Origin: Polyangiaceae bacterium
GTDB lineage: Bacteria; Myxococcota_A; Polyangia; Polyangiales; Polyangiaceae
Direction: 5' to 3'
Length of the DNA stretch: 64,000 nt
Assembly (NCBI GenBank): GCA_029941785.1
Contig: JAPYTK010000003.1
Coordinates: 13,216 to 77,215 of the forward strand
A program made the translations under genes and the position numbers. Shown here in pieces: positions 1-7,571 of the stretch (positions within the stretch are counted from its first letter, which is position 1; every line of letters starts with the position of its first letter). Below the pieces are notes generated by a model. The model worked only from the letters and a program-made list of their open reading frames with translations. It did no database searches and was not told the DNA's origin.

Positions 1-620
1 GCCCTGTCATCGAGTTCGATGTTTCGGTAGTCGATGCGCTTACGTGCTTTCGCGATCAGTGCGGCATCAGGCACGACGGCCCGTCGGTCCTCGTCGAAGC
101 GCCACAGCTTGCCCATGGAGGCGAAGGTGATGTCGAAGGTCCCCTCCGAGAGTTCGCTTATCCAGAGGCTGCGCTCGATGACGCGAAAGGTATCCTCGCT
201 CACCTTGATGGCCTGTTTACCTGCGTTGGCATTGATTCGCGAAACCTCGCTGTCGTCCCGCCACGTCGTCATCAAGTCCTCGATGCGCACGATTTCGGCG
301 AACGCTTTGGCGAGCGCTTTGCGGATCTGCTCTTCGCTCGTCTGCTCGTCGGTATAGCTGGCCAGGACGATGCGTGTGCCCATCGCCCGGTTTACCGACT
401 GGATGCGCTCGGAGCGGTAAGCGGGCTTGGCCGGAGTGGGAAGGGCCGATGGGCCCGCCTCCGCTGACGGCTCCGCCGACGGGCCCGCCAGCGCTGGGGC
501 GGCGATCGGTTGGCGAAGCACCGGTCTGGGTACTTCGTGGCAAGCGGTTAGGCAACACCACGCGCCCAGCCCGCCGACAAACGCGCCCAGCCCGACGACA
601 AAAGAGTGGAGGCGTCTCAG
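1..620 (-). CDS. apbE: FAD:protein FMN transferase (ApbE), lipoprotein, C-terminus cut by window edge
   Basis: ApbE-family enzymes attach FMN covalently to Thr/Ser of target proteins such as Rnf/Nqr subunits on the outer face of the membrane. The visible N-terminal part reads MGTRIVLASY, then WRDDSEVSRINANAG and TFDITFASMGKLWRF, which match the family's MGT, SE(V/I)SRIN and F(D)(I/V)(T)...LW blocks. Translating upstream gives a hydrophobic segment ending in the lipobox LTAC, so it is probably a lipoprotein with a Pro/Ala-rich spacer. No ATG gives this signal peptide. The best start is a CTG at 618-620 (MRRLHSF...), overlapping the TGA of the upstream lipoprotein gene. A GTG inside the spacer is the alternative but would lose the export signal. 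The 3' end lies outside the window. Confidence 0.85.
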   Translation of the reverse strand, partial: MRRLHSFVVGLGAFVGGLGAWCCLTACHEVPRPVLRQPIAAPALAGPSAEPSAEAGPSALPTPAKPAYRSERIQSVNRAMGTRIVLASYTDEQTSEEQIRKALAKAFAEIVRIEDLMTTWRDDSEVSRINANAGKQAIKVSEDTFRVIERSLWISELSEGTFDITFASMGKLWRFDEDRRAVVPDAALIAKARKRIDYRNIELDDR

Positions 621-1003
621 GAGTCTGACTTCGCTTTCGTGCCGCTGGCAGCCTTGGCCTTTTCGGCGCACGCGGCGGCGTCTGAAGCCTGCACCGCGTT
701 GCTTCGGAACCAGACCACGCACTCTTCTTTCATATCGGCTGTAAAGTCCACGCACGGGATCTCCGACGCCTTCTGACCGCTGCGATCGTTGTTGAGGGCC
801 GCCAAACATTGTCCACAACATTCGGCGCGCGTCTCGGCCTTGCTCTTGATGATCGGTGCGGGTCCGGCTTCCGGTTCGGCCATCATGTCGGCATCGCCCG
901 CTGCGTCGTCGGCGATGCGGGGGGGCTGTACCTGTTGGATCTTCGTGTGGCACGCCCCAAGGCAGAGCGTGCAGAAAAAGAGGAGTCCGAGAATTCGTGT
1001 CAT
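617..1003 (-). CDS. small Cys-containing lipoprotein, unknown function
   Basis: This 128-aa protein begins MTRILGLLFFCTLCLGAC, a clear lipoprotein signal with lipobox LGAC. The mature part is acidic and then carries spaced cysteines (CCGQC, then three single Cys), suggesting disulfides in the periplasm. It ends in a Lys/Ala-rich tail. Its stop overlaps the predicted CTG start of the apbE gene, so the two are probably translated together. I do not recognise the family. A role linked to periplasmic flavinylation is only a guess from the neighbour. Confidence 0.7.
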   Translation of the reverse strand: MTRILGLLFFCTLCLGACHTKIQQVQPPRIADDAAGDADMMAEPEAGPAPIIKSKAETRAECCGQCLAALNNDRSGQKASEIPCVDFTADMKEECVVWFRSNAVQASDAAACAEKAKAASGTKAKSDS

Positions 1004-1054
1004 GCGTCAGGCCTATCGGATGGATGAAGGGGAGGCAACGGAGTATACTCAAGT

Positions 1055-1840
1055 GTGGTCGCCGACGAGCGTTTGGATGCGTCCCCAGGTTTCTTTCACG
1101 GTATCACGTGTTTTTTCGGTGGCCTGGGCCTGCTCTTGCGAACGCCCTCACTTTGGGCGATTTCCCTCGTTCCGGTCGCGCTGTTCTTAGGGGGATGGCT
1201 GTTGTTCGGCGGACTGGGCGTGGCTTACCTTCCAGGGTTGGTTGGCGCTGCGGTTGGGCCGACGGACAGTGTTGTCGGTGGGCTGGGGCTCGGCCTCCTC
1301 AAGGTCATCAGCGGCGTGTTGGCGCTTGGCCTGGGGGCCCTCGTCGCCCTCGTGGTCGCGCAGCCTCTGTCGGGTCCTGCGTTGGCTTCGCTCGTTCGAA
1401 GCCAAGAGCGGCGACTTGGGGCACCGGCGCGTCCTGAAACACCCTTTTTCCGCGACATGATTCAATCGGTGCAGTCGGTGCTCATCGGCCTCGCCATCGG
1501 AGTGCCGGCGATGTTGTTTCTCGCCGTCATTGGATTCATCTTTCCACCGACTCTCATCGTGGTAGCGCCGCTCGAGCTGCTCATCGCAACTGTCGCTCTC
1601 GCGTGGGACGTGTGCGACTTGCCGATGTCCATTCGTGGCCTACCCGTGAAAACCAGAATTCGGTGGTTGCGCTCGCACCAGGCGGCGGTGCTCGGCTTCG
1701 GCTTCAGTTGCGCGCTCGTGCAGATGATTCCCGTGCTGAATCTTCTGTTGCTTCCCGCCGCTCTGCTTGGCTCTACGCGCCTGGTCTGGGACATCGAGCA
1801 GCGCGAACTCCAGATCGGGGCGGGATCGGCGCTGAGCTAG
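1055..1840 (+). CDS. EI24 (CysZ-like) membrane protein
   Basis: This is a 261-aa integral membrane protein. The N-terminal GFFHGITCFFGGLGLLLRTPSLW and the following long hydrophobic segments resemble the EI24/CysZ family. CysZ members import sulfate; many other members have no assigned role. About five to six hydrophobic segments can be seen, with a soluble loop around the motif SQERRLGAPARPETPFF. The start is GTG at 1055 and there is no strong ribosome binding site. It is divergent from the small lipoprotein gene (51 bp between starts) and is followed 46 bp later by hemE. No cys genes are nearby, so sulfate transport is not supported by context. Confidence 0.75.
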   Translation: MVADERLDASPGFFHGITCFFGGLGLLLRTPSLWAISLVPVALFLGGWLLFGGLGVAYLPGLVGAAVGPTDSVVGGLGLGLLKVISGVLALGLGALVALVVAQPLSGPALASLVRSQERRLGAPARPETPFFRDMIQSVQSVLIGLAIGVPAMLFLAVIGFIFPPTLIVVAPLELLIATVALAWDVCDLPMSIRGLPVKTRIRWLRSHQAAVLGFGFSCALVQMIPVLNLLLLPAALLGSTRLVWDIEQRELQIGAGSALS

Positions 1841-1886
1841 TTCGAGCTAGCCACTCGGCGGCAACCGCCGTATTCACCTCATCATT

Positions 1887-2915
1887 ATGCACGACCGATT
1901 TTTGCGCGCTTGCCGACGGGAGTCGACCGATTTTACTCCAGTGTGGTTCATGAGGCAGGCGGGACGCTACATGCCCGAATATCGGGCGCTGCGCGAAAAG
2001 TACTCGCTGATCGAGATCTGCAAGACCCCCGAACTTGCACTTGAGGTGACATTGCAGCCGCTCAAGTTTGGCTTCGATGCGGCGATTCTCTTCGCTGACA
2101 TCTTGCTGTTGCTCGAGCCAATGGGTGCACCCTTCGACTTCGTCAAAGGTCAGGGTCCGGTCGTCCACGAGCCGATTCGTACGCGTGCGCAGATCGAGAA
2201 GTTGCGGGTTTGCGACCCGGAGGAGGGCTTGGCGTATGTTCTGGAGGCTGTGCGCCTGATCCGCTCCGAACTCGACGGCAAGACGCCGCTCATCGGATTT
2301 TCTGGCGCACCGTTTACTATCGCGAGTTATCTCATTGAGGGCGGAAAATCTGCCAACTACCGGCTGACGAAACAGATGATGTGGAGCGAACCGGAGGCGT
2401 GGCAGATGCTCATGCGAAAGGTGAGCGAGGTGGTTCGTCGCTACTTGCGCGCCCAGGTCGAAGCGGGCGCCCAAGCCGTGCAGCTCTTCGATTCTTGGAT
2501 AGGTTCGCTTTCCCCGGCGGACTATGAGGCGCACGTTCAGCCCTTCGTTCGCGAGATTTTGCAGGACGTGATGACGCTTGGCGTCCCGGTTCTTCATTTC
2601 GGCACCATCACGTCGACTTTGCTCGAGGCACAACGGGACGCGGGCGGAACGGTCATCGGGGTCGATTGGCGGATCCCGCTCGACCAGGCCTGGAACCGCA
2701 TCGGTCATGACTACGCTATTCAGGGCAATATGGATCCGCTGCTCCTATGTGCCCCTCCGGAGGTTGCCGTCGCGCGGGCACGTGAGGTGATGCGGCTTGC
2801 GGCGGGTCGGCCCGGCCATATCTTCAATCTGGGTCACGGCATCATTCCGCAGACGCCACCGGACACCGTCAAGGCCGTTATCGAAGCCGTCCATGCGTAC
2901 ACACACGAGGGTTGA
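1887..2915 (+). CDS. hemE: uroporphyrinogen decarboxylase
   Basis: HemE converts uroporphyrinogen III to coproporphyrinogen III by removing four acetate carboxyls, in the cytoplasm. The 342-aa length is normal. Family signatures are plain: VWFMRQAGRYMPEYRALR near the N-terminus (substrate-binding Arg residues), ILFADILLLLEPMG, GFSGAPFTIASYLIEGG, QLFDSWIG, GVDWRIPLDQAW, QGNMDP and FNLGHGIIPQTPPD. The start is ATG at 1887. No other heme genes lie next to it. The stop overlaps a small downstream ORF (TGATG), followed by a terminator. Confidence 0.97.
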   Translation: MHDRFLRACRRESTDFTPVWFMRQAGRYMPEYRALREKYSLIEICKTPELALEVTLQPLKFGFDAAILFADILLLLEPMGAPFDFVKGQGPVVHEPIRTRAQIEKLRVCDPEEGLAYVLEAVRLIRSELDGKTPLIGFSGAPFTIASYLIEGGKSANYRLTKQMMWSEPEAWQMLMRKVSEVVRRYLRAQVEAGAQAVQLFDSWIGSLSPADYEAHVQPFVREILQDVMTLGVPVLHFGTITSTLLEAQRDAGGTVIGVDWRIPLDQAWNRIGHDYAIQGNMDPLLLCAPPEVAVARAREVMRLAAGRPGHIFNLGHGIIPQTPPDTVKAVIEAVHAYTHEG

Positions 2916-3061
2916 TGCGTTCGCTGGGCGACGAAGACCTTCGCGTCCTTGCACATTTGGAAGAGCGCCCGTTCAACTCTGAAAGACAAGAGCGCGTCCG
3001 GAGGTGCCAAGTCGCTGAAATTGCATTTCCCGTAGATTGGCATGGGACGTGCAATAAGTGA
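2915..3061 (+). CDS. possible small protein (48 aa) coupled to hemE
   Basis: An ATG overlaps the hemE stop as TGATG. It opens a 48-codon frame (MRSLGDEDLRVLAHLEER..., ending HGTCNK) that closes 3 nt before the stem of a rho-independent terminator. The overlap and the terminator position suggest it is the last gene of the hemE transcript. It has two Cys and charged N- and mid-regions. I recognise no family. In GC-rich DNA an open frame of this length can occur by chance, so this is tentative. Confidence 0.4.
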   Translation: MRSLGDEDLRVLAHLEERPFNSERQERVRRCQVAEIAFPVDWHGTCNK

Positions 3062-3064
3062 TGG

Positions 3065-3121
3065 CAGCGCTTCGGCGGAAACCTTCCCCCCCCAGGTCCG
3101 TCGCGGCGCTGTTTTTATTTT
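3065..3121 (+). terminator. rho-independent terminator after hemE
   Basis: CAGCGC (3065-3070) pairs with GCGCTG (3106-3111). The stem continues inward with CGGCGG against CCGTCG, with one mismatch and wobble pairs. A T-rich run, TTTTTATTTT, follows at 3112-3121. The orientation fits termination of hemE and the small coupled ORF. Confidence 0.65.
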
Positions 3122-3175
3122 GTCGCCGCATGCGGTGGTCCTGACTGCTCCGTACGGCGCGACTCGGTGTAGACT

Positions 3176-4258
3176 GTGAGCACGATGCCCCGGCTCTGGA
3201 TCCTCACACCGCTCGTTGTCGTGAGCATGCTGTACGCATGTTCCGGTGATGAGGGCGAGTCGTCGTCATCGACGAATTCGAGCGTTGGCGCCAGCGGTAG
3301 TGGCGGATCGACGAGCAGCATGTCGAGCGCCGGAGCGGGCGTGGGGACACCGAGTTTTGTAGGTCGGTCCTGTGAAAAGACCAGTCACTGTGGTCCGGCC
3401 GTCGACATGATCTGCATCAAGCAGAGCGATGATGAGGCCCGCTTGTCGATTGAGGCAGATCTCGTGGGCGGCCCTCCAGGTGGCTATTGTTCGCGCGGCT
3501 GCGAGAGCCACAGTAACTGTCCAAGCGACAGTTATTGTCGTTACGATGAAAAACTCGACGCCGGCCTGTGTGTGCTCACGTGCACCTTTGGCGACCCCGT
3601 CGCCGAGTCCCCTCAGCAGCCTCCCTCCGAGGACAAGTGTCGCGGCCGTGACGAGCTGGCCTGCGTACCGATGCAGGATGGCTTCACCTTGTGTCTGCCC
3701 GTGTGCGGCCATGACAGCGAGTGCGGGGACGGTCGCCGATGCGACAAGCGCGGAGGAGTATGCGTCGATACGCCGACCGCCGGGGAGAGCCTTTCCGCAT
3801 CGTGCACGCCCGGTACCGATGGATGTGCGGGTTTCTGTTTGGCTTTCACGGACGCCGGGAAGACTGTGGCGAGTGTCTGTTCGTCGCGGTGTTCGTTTGG
3901 CGGATCGCTTTCGAGTACGCTCAATTGCGGTGGACCGACCGAGGGCCTTTGCGCTTTCGCGCCTACCATCGATGGGCAGCAGGCGGAGCTAGGGGATATG
4001 GCGTACTGCGCGGGTGCCTGCGAGCAGCACGATGCCTGCGACTTCATGAGCGGCATGTTTTGCCTCGATGTCGGTGTCTACGCGGACTTCGGCAAGGGCT
4101 ATTGCCTGTTTGCTGGCGACTGTCCGAACGGTGATGAATGCGCTGCCGGGGAGGTGTGCAAGCAGACGGCATCTGGGCCGCGTTGTCTTGATGGCGATCC
4201 AAGCGATCCCAATGGGTTGAGCCTGCTTCTACCGCTCGGCGGTGCTGCGCCACCCTGA
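3176..4258 (+). CDS. Cys-rich secreted lipoprotein
   Basis: This 360-aa protein has a signal peptide ending in LYAC (lipobox), then a low-complexity Ser/Gly linker (SSSSTNSSVGASGSGGSTSS) typical of Polyangiales outer-surface lipoproteins. The rest has many evenly spaced Cys pairs (for example CGHDSECGDGRRCDKRGGVC), suggesting small disulfide-knotted, EGF-like repeats. The function is unknown; it is probably surface exposed. The start is GTG at 3176 or ATG at 3185; both keep the signal. It is followed by a similar gene, a likely paralog. Confidence 0.75.
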   Translation: MSTMPRLWILTPLVVVSMLYACSGDEGESSSSTNSSVGASGSGGSTSSMSSAGAGVGTPSFVGRSCEKTSHCGPAVDMICIKQSDDEARLSIEADLVGGPPGGYCSRGCESHSNCPSDSYCRYDEKLDAGLCVLTCTFGDPVAESPQQPPSEDKCRGRDELACVPMQDGFTLCLPVCGHDSECGDGRRCDKRGGVCVDTPTAGESLSASCTPGTDGCAGFCLAFTDAGKTVASVCSSRCSFGGSLSSTLNCGGPTEGLCAFAPTIDGQQAELGDMAYCAGACEQHDACDFMSGMFCLDVGVYADFGKGYCLFAGDCPNGDECAAGEVCKQTASGPRCLDGDPSDPNGLSLLLPLGGAAPP

Positions 4259-4297
4259 TACCTGCACGTTTTCGTTTTTCGAGCTAAGCTATCCGGC

Positions 4298-5137
4298 ATG
4301 AACAAGGCGGGGCGCTCGATTATCTTTTTGTCTATGGCGTGGCTCTTGGCGATGGGCTGCGGCTCTCCGGACGACACGGAGGATGGTTCCGCGGCTGGGG
4401 CCGGTGCGGGTGGGAGCACGGCCCCAAGCACGCCGTCCAGTGGTGGGTCCGGTAGTGTGGGCGGTGCGGGTCCAGGCAGCATGGGTTCGGGTGCGGGCCT
4501 CACGTGCAGCGAGGCGTACACCGACATGAGGGGTGATTGCGACCTGTTGGCCCAAGATTGCCCCACCGGTTTTTGGTGCAACGTGGTTGGCGAAAGTTCC
4601 GCGTGTGTCGCTTCGACCGGCTCCCTCAAAGGGATAGGCGCAGAATGTTTCCAAGGCCAATGCGCGGCGGGCTTGCGCTGCCTCGAGAAGTTCTGTTCAC
4701 CGTATTGCTGTCCTGCCTCCAACGAGCCCTGCGGCGAAGGAACGTGCGATGTCCACGTCACCTTTGGAACGAAGTACGCCATGATGTGTAGCTTCAATCC
4801 CGGCTGCACACTGTTCGAGGGAAATTGCCCGGAAGGACAGTATTGCCACATCGGTGATGCGGACGCCGGGCTCGCGGTGTGTGACCTTCCCGCGTCGAGC
4901 TTCGTTGCAGAGGGAGAGGTCTGCAAGTACCGCAATGACTGCGGCGAATCGCAGCTTTGCAACAAGAATGGCAGCGACAAGAACGGCGAAAACGGGGTTT
5001 GTCGTCATCTTTGCAAGCCGAGTGCTTGGGAGAAACTCGATCCCGGCAAAGGCGGCTGCGCGGCCGATCGCAAATGCAATCCGGCCAACGCGGGTAGTTT
5101 CATGGATCTCGGGATCTGCGAGCCCGTGTCAATCTGA
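4298..5137 (+). CDS. Cys-rich secreted lipoprotein, second copy
   Basis: This 279-aa protein has signal peptide and lipobox AMGC after MNKAGRSIIFLSMAWLL. A Gly/Ser/Thr-rich linker follows, then repeated short Cys blocks such as CPTGFWCNVV, CPEGQYCHIG and CNPANAGSF. The architecture matches the preceding gene, so the two are probably a tandem pair of surface proteins. No catalytic motif is seen. It lies 39 bp downstream of the first copy and converges with the VWA-type gene, with 6 bp between the ends. Confidence 0.72.
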   Translation: MNKAGRSIIFLSMAWLLAMGCGSPDDTEDGSAAGAGAGGSTAPSTPSSGGSGSVGGAGPGSMGSGAGLTCSEAYTDMRGDCDLLAQDCPTGFWCNVVGESSACVASTGSLKGIGAECFQGQCAAGLRCLEKFCSPYCCPASNEPCGEGTCDVHVTFGTKYAMMCSFNPGCTLFEGNCPEGQYCHIGDADAGLAVCDLPASSFVAEGEVCKYRNDCGESQLCNKNGSDKNGENGVCRHLCKPSAWEKLDPGKGGCAADRKCNPANAGSFMDLGICEPVSI

Positions 5138-5143
5138 GACAAC

Positions 5144-6457
5144 TCAGCCGTACGCACTCATCGTCAGCTGACGGCCGAAGGGCGGAGCGAGATCGGTCTT
5201 GTGTGGCGTGACCCACAAGACGTCGAGCATCGCGACTGCAGCAGCAGGGGGGAAGGACCCATCGAGATCCGTCAAGTAGGCGACGGTAAAGGACTCGGCG
5301 CTTCGCGTGGCTTCGTCTGCAAGTCGTTCGAGCGCGGGAGCGAAGCTCGTCCCACCGCGGCCGCGAATGTCGATGTCGATGAACAACAATTCGGCGGCGA
5401 ACCGTGTTTCGTCATGGGTGATGTCGGCATCGGCTTGCATCAAACGTACATCGTCGATTCCCTCGGCCGTTGCCACCGAGACGATCGATCCGAGAAAGCG
5501 TGCCAGTGTGTCGTTGCCGATCGATGCAGAGGTGTCGATGATGGCCACGAGTACGCCGGCCGCTTCGATGCGTCGTCCCGGCATCGCCACCATATCGGGC
5601 CAGCGCCCAGTGGCGTCGACCAAGGCGCTCATCCTTCGCGAGGGCCGCAAGTAGCTGCGCTCGCTTCGATGCAAGGAGCTCACGGCGCGCTGCAAGGTTG
5701 CGGCCCAGTGGCTTGGCGGTTCGATCGTGGCTCGAAGTGTTTCGTCGATCCAGTCCGGCATCTCCCCGAAGGTGGCTCCCCCCGACGCGAGCTCTTCTTC
5801 GTAGGCGGCGGCGAGGCGCATGGACCATTGCAGCTCACGACCTCGATCCTGCACGCTAGGCACCTGCTGGGCAGCGCCGTCCCTTGCCGCGGGGAGATCC
5901 TCTTTCGAGATTGGTTTCGTGCCGTGACGGGGCAGCGGCGGGGAGGCAGCTGCAGGCCCCAGGTCTTGCTTCTCCGCCTTTGGCTCTTGCGCCCCGTCCG
6001 TCGAGGGGTCGACGTCACAGAGATCACACCAGTTGTCTTGCGGTCGAATGCCTGAAGGTAAGGATTCATAATAGTTTTCCGCGCTTGCCCCCCGCGGAAG
6101 GCGGCCGAGTTGCGCTGTCAGATGGGGCGCGGCGACCGACAACTGAGCGGCTTCGAGAAGACCGTCGATCGCCAGATCGTGTGCGACGTTCCAACGCCCG
6201 GCCTCCCGCGGTCCACGTCGGCCAAAACAGGCCAAGCTTGCGTGCATGCACAGATGGGCGAGTCGGGCGCAGAGCGCGGGAAAGGGCAGAGCGAGCACGA
6301 GGTCGGGAGCGAAGAGCAGTCGGTCGTCTGGTAGGAGCCGAAAAGCAGGCGTCCGGTCGCTGGCTTCGACACGCAGGGCACGGGCCAACACGCCGAAGAA
6401 GGGCTTGTGCTTGATCAACCAAACCCGGGCGGCGGCGATTTTGTCACGCGCTTCCAT
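5144..6457 (-). CDS. VWA-like protein with degenerate metallopeptidase-like N-domain (DUF2201 type)
   Basis: This 437-aa protein resembles the DUF2201 family: an N-terminal putative metallopeptidase-like domain and a C-terminal VWA-like domain. The C-terminal half has IDTSASIGNDTLARFLGSI, an imperfect MIDAS-type DxSxS motif, and FIDIDIRGRGGTSFAPAL. In the N-domain, where an HExxH zinc motif is expected, the sequence is HLCMH (about residues 68-72), so the catalytic Glu is missing. The middle has a charged low-complexity linker. ATG 6457 is preferred; TTG 6478 is an in-frame alternative. The start overlaps the end of the MoxR gene upstream, the common MoxR plus VWA operon layout, in which an ATPase remodels targets chosen by the VWA partner. 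Confidence 0.8.
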   Translation of the reverse strand: MEARDKIAAARVWLIKHKPFFGVLARALRVEASDRTPAFRLLPDDRLLFAPDLVLALPFPALCARLAHLCMHASLACFGRRGPREAGRWNVAHDLAIDGLLEAAQLSVAAPHLTAQLGRLPRGASAENYYESLPSGIRPQDNWCDLCDVDPSTDGAQEPKAEKQDLGPAAASPPLPRHGTKPISKEDLPAARDGAAQQVPSVQDRGRELQWSMRLAAAYEEELASGGATFGEMPDWIDETLRATIEPPSHWAATLQRAVSSLHRSERSYLRPSRRMSALVDATGRWPDMVAMPGRRIEAAGVLVAIIDTSASIGNDTLARFLGSIVSVATAEGIDDVRLMQADADITHDETRFAAELLFIDIDIRGRGGTSFAPALERLADEATRSAESFTVAYLTDLDGSFPPAAAVAMLDVLWVTPHKTDLAPPFGRQLTMSAYG

Positions 6458-7571
6458 CGTCACTTGTTCGAGGTGCAAACCGGCCGAGTCTGACCACGTC
6501 GCTGAGCACGCGCGACCCCGAGCTTCGCAAATGTTGTTCGAACGCCTCGCTGGCCAAGCTTCCGTTCTTGCGTCGCAAGGCCGCGTCGACCGTCCACACG
6601 GCCACCTCCATGGACGCCCCGGCCAGCACCGCCAGAGCCTTGGCGGAGCGCTCGCCGACCGCCGGATCGGATGCGCCTAGCTGCGCGTTGATGCTCGCTC
6701 CGAGAAAGTAGATGAGATCAGGATCATCAGGGACGGCGGCTCGTCCTTCGGCGATGTCGTCGAGTGAAGGGGCTAGCGCGGCCCGTTTGGCGAAGGCGCT
6801 GAATTCTGCACCGGCACGATCTCCAACCGTGCCAGCTGCCAGTGCCGGCCACAGACTGACGTCGACTGGGCCGAGCGCGTCGGACAACATGTGCCATGCC
6901 CGGGGCGTTGGGTAGGCCGGAGTGGCGTCACTCGGTGGAGGCTGGAAGAGCCAATCGGGGCGTGCATGAATGAAACCGAGCACCAGTGGGTGCAGAGCCC
7001 ATCGGCTGCCCCATGCGAGCCATGCCTCGGCGTTCGGCTCGAGCGCGACGTGCAACATGCGATTCGACAGAGCCGTGGCCATGGGCCGGACCAAGGCGCG
7101 ATCCTCGATTCGGTTTCCTGCGCCGAGAACACGCGACCCGGTGGGCAGCTGGTAGTCCCCAAGGCGGCGGTCCAAGATCAATGAGTAAAAGGCCTTCTGC
7201 ACGTCCGGCACGGCGCTGTTCAGTTCGTCGATGAACAGCAAGAAGGGGTCGGAGCGCAGAATGGCACTCGGCGGACAAAACTCGGTCACGAAACGACCTT
7301 GATCGTCCGTCCGAATGCGGGGCACACCGATCAAATCCTCGGGAGCGAGCTGTGTTCCCAACAGGGTGACGCAGGGCAACTCGAGCTGCTGAGCGGCGTC
7401 GCGCACCAAGGCGCTCTTTCCGATACCGGGGGGCCCCCAGATGAACGGGGTGCGGTCAGGGGGCAAGCTGACCAACAACTCGACGAGCTGGGGGGGGCTG
7501 AGCGAGAGCATCTGCGATATATAGACCTGGCCCACTGCGCTCATCAATCGGCCCAGCGATTCTTTTTTCAT
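6444..7571 (-). CDS. MoxR-type AAA+ ATPase
   Basis: This 375-aa AAA+ protein of the MoxR group has Walker A GPPGIGKSA, Walker B LLFIDELNSA, sensor-1-like GAGNRIED and the arginine-rich region ALSNRMLHV. MoxR ATPases act as chaperones with VWA-domain partners; here the partner is the overlapping downstream gene. I chose ATG 7571 (MKKESLGRL), preceded by AGGG. ATG 7511 (MLSLSPP) is also possible and is closer to the usual domain start. With the 7571 start, its CAT lies inside the same CATG as the ATG of the divergent gene at 7570. Confidence 0.85.
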   Translation of the reverse strand: MKKESLGRLMSAVGQVYISQMLSLSPPQLVELLVSLPPDRTPFIWGPPGIGKSALVRDAAQQLELPCVTLLGTQLAPEDLIGVPRIRTDDQGRFVTEFCPPSAILRSDPFLLFIDELNSAVPDVQKAFYSLILDRRLGDYQLPTGSRVLGAGNRIEDRALVRPMATALSNRMLHVALEPNAEAWLAWGSRWALHPLVLGFIHARPDWLFQPPPSDATPAYPTPRAWHMLSDALGPVDVSLWPALAAGTVGDRAGAEFSAFAKRAALAPSLDDIAEGRAAVPDDPDLIYFLGASINAQLGASDPAVGERSAKALAVLAGASMEVAVWTVDAALRRKNGSLASEAFEQHLRSSGSRVLSDVVRLGRFAPRTSDDGSA

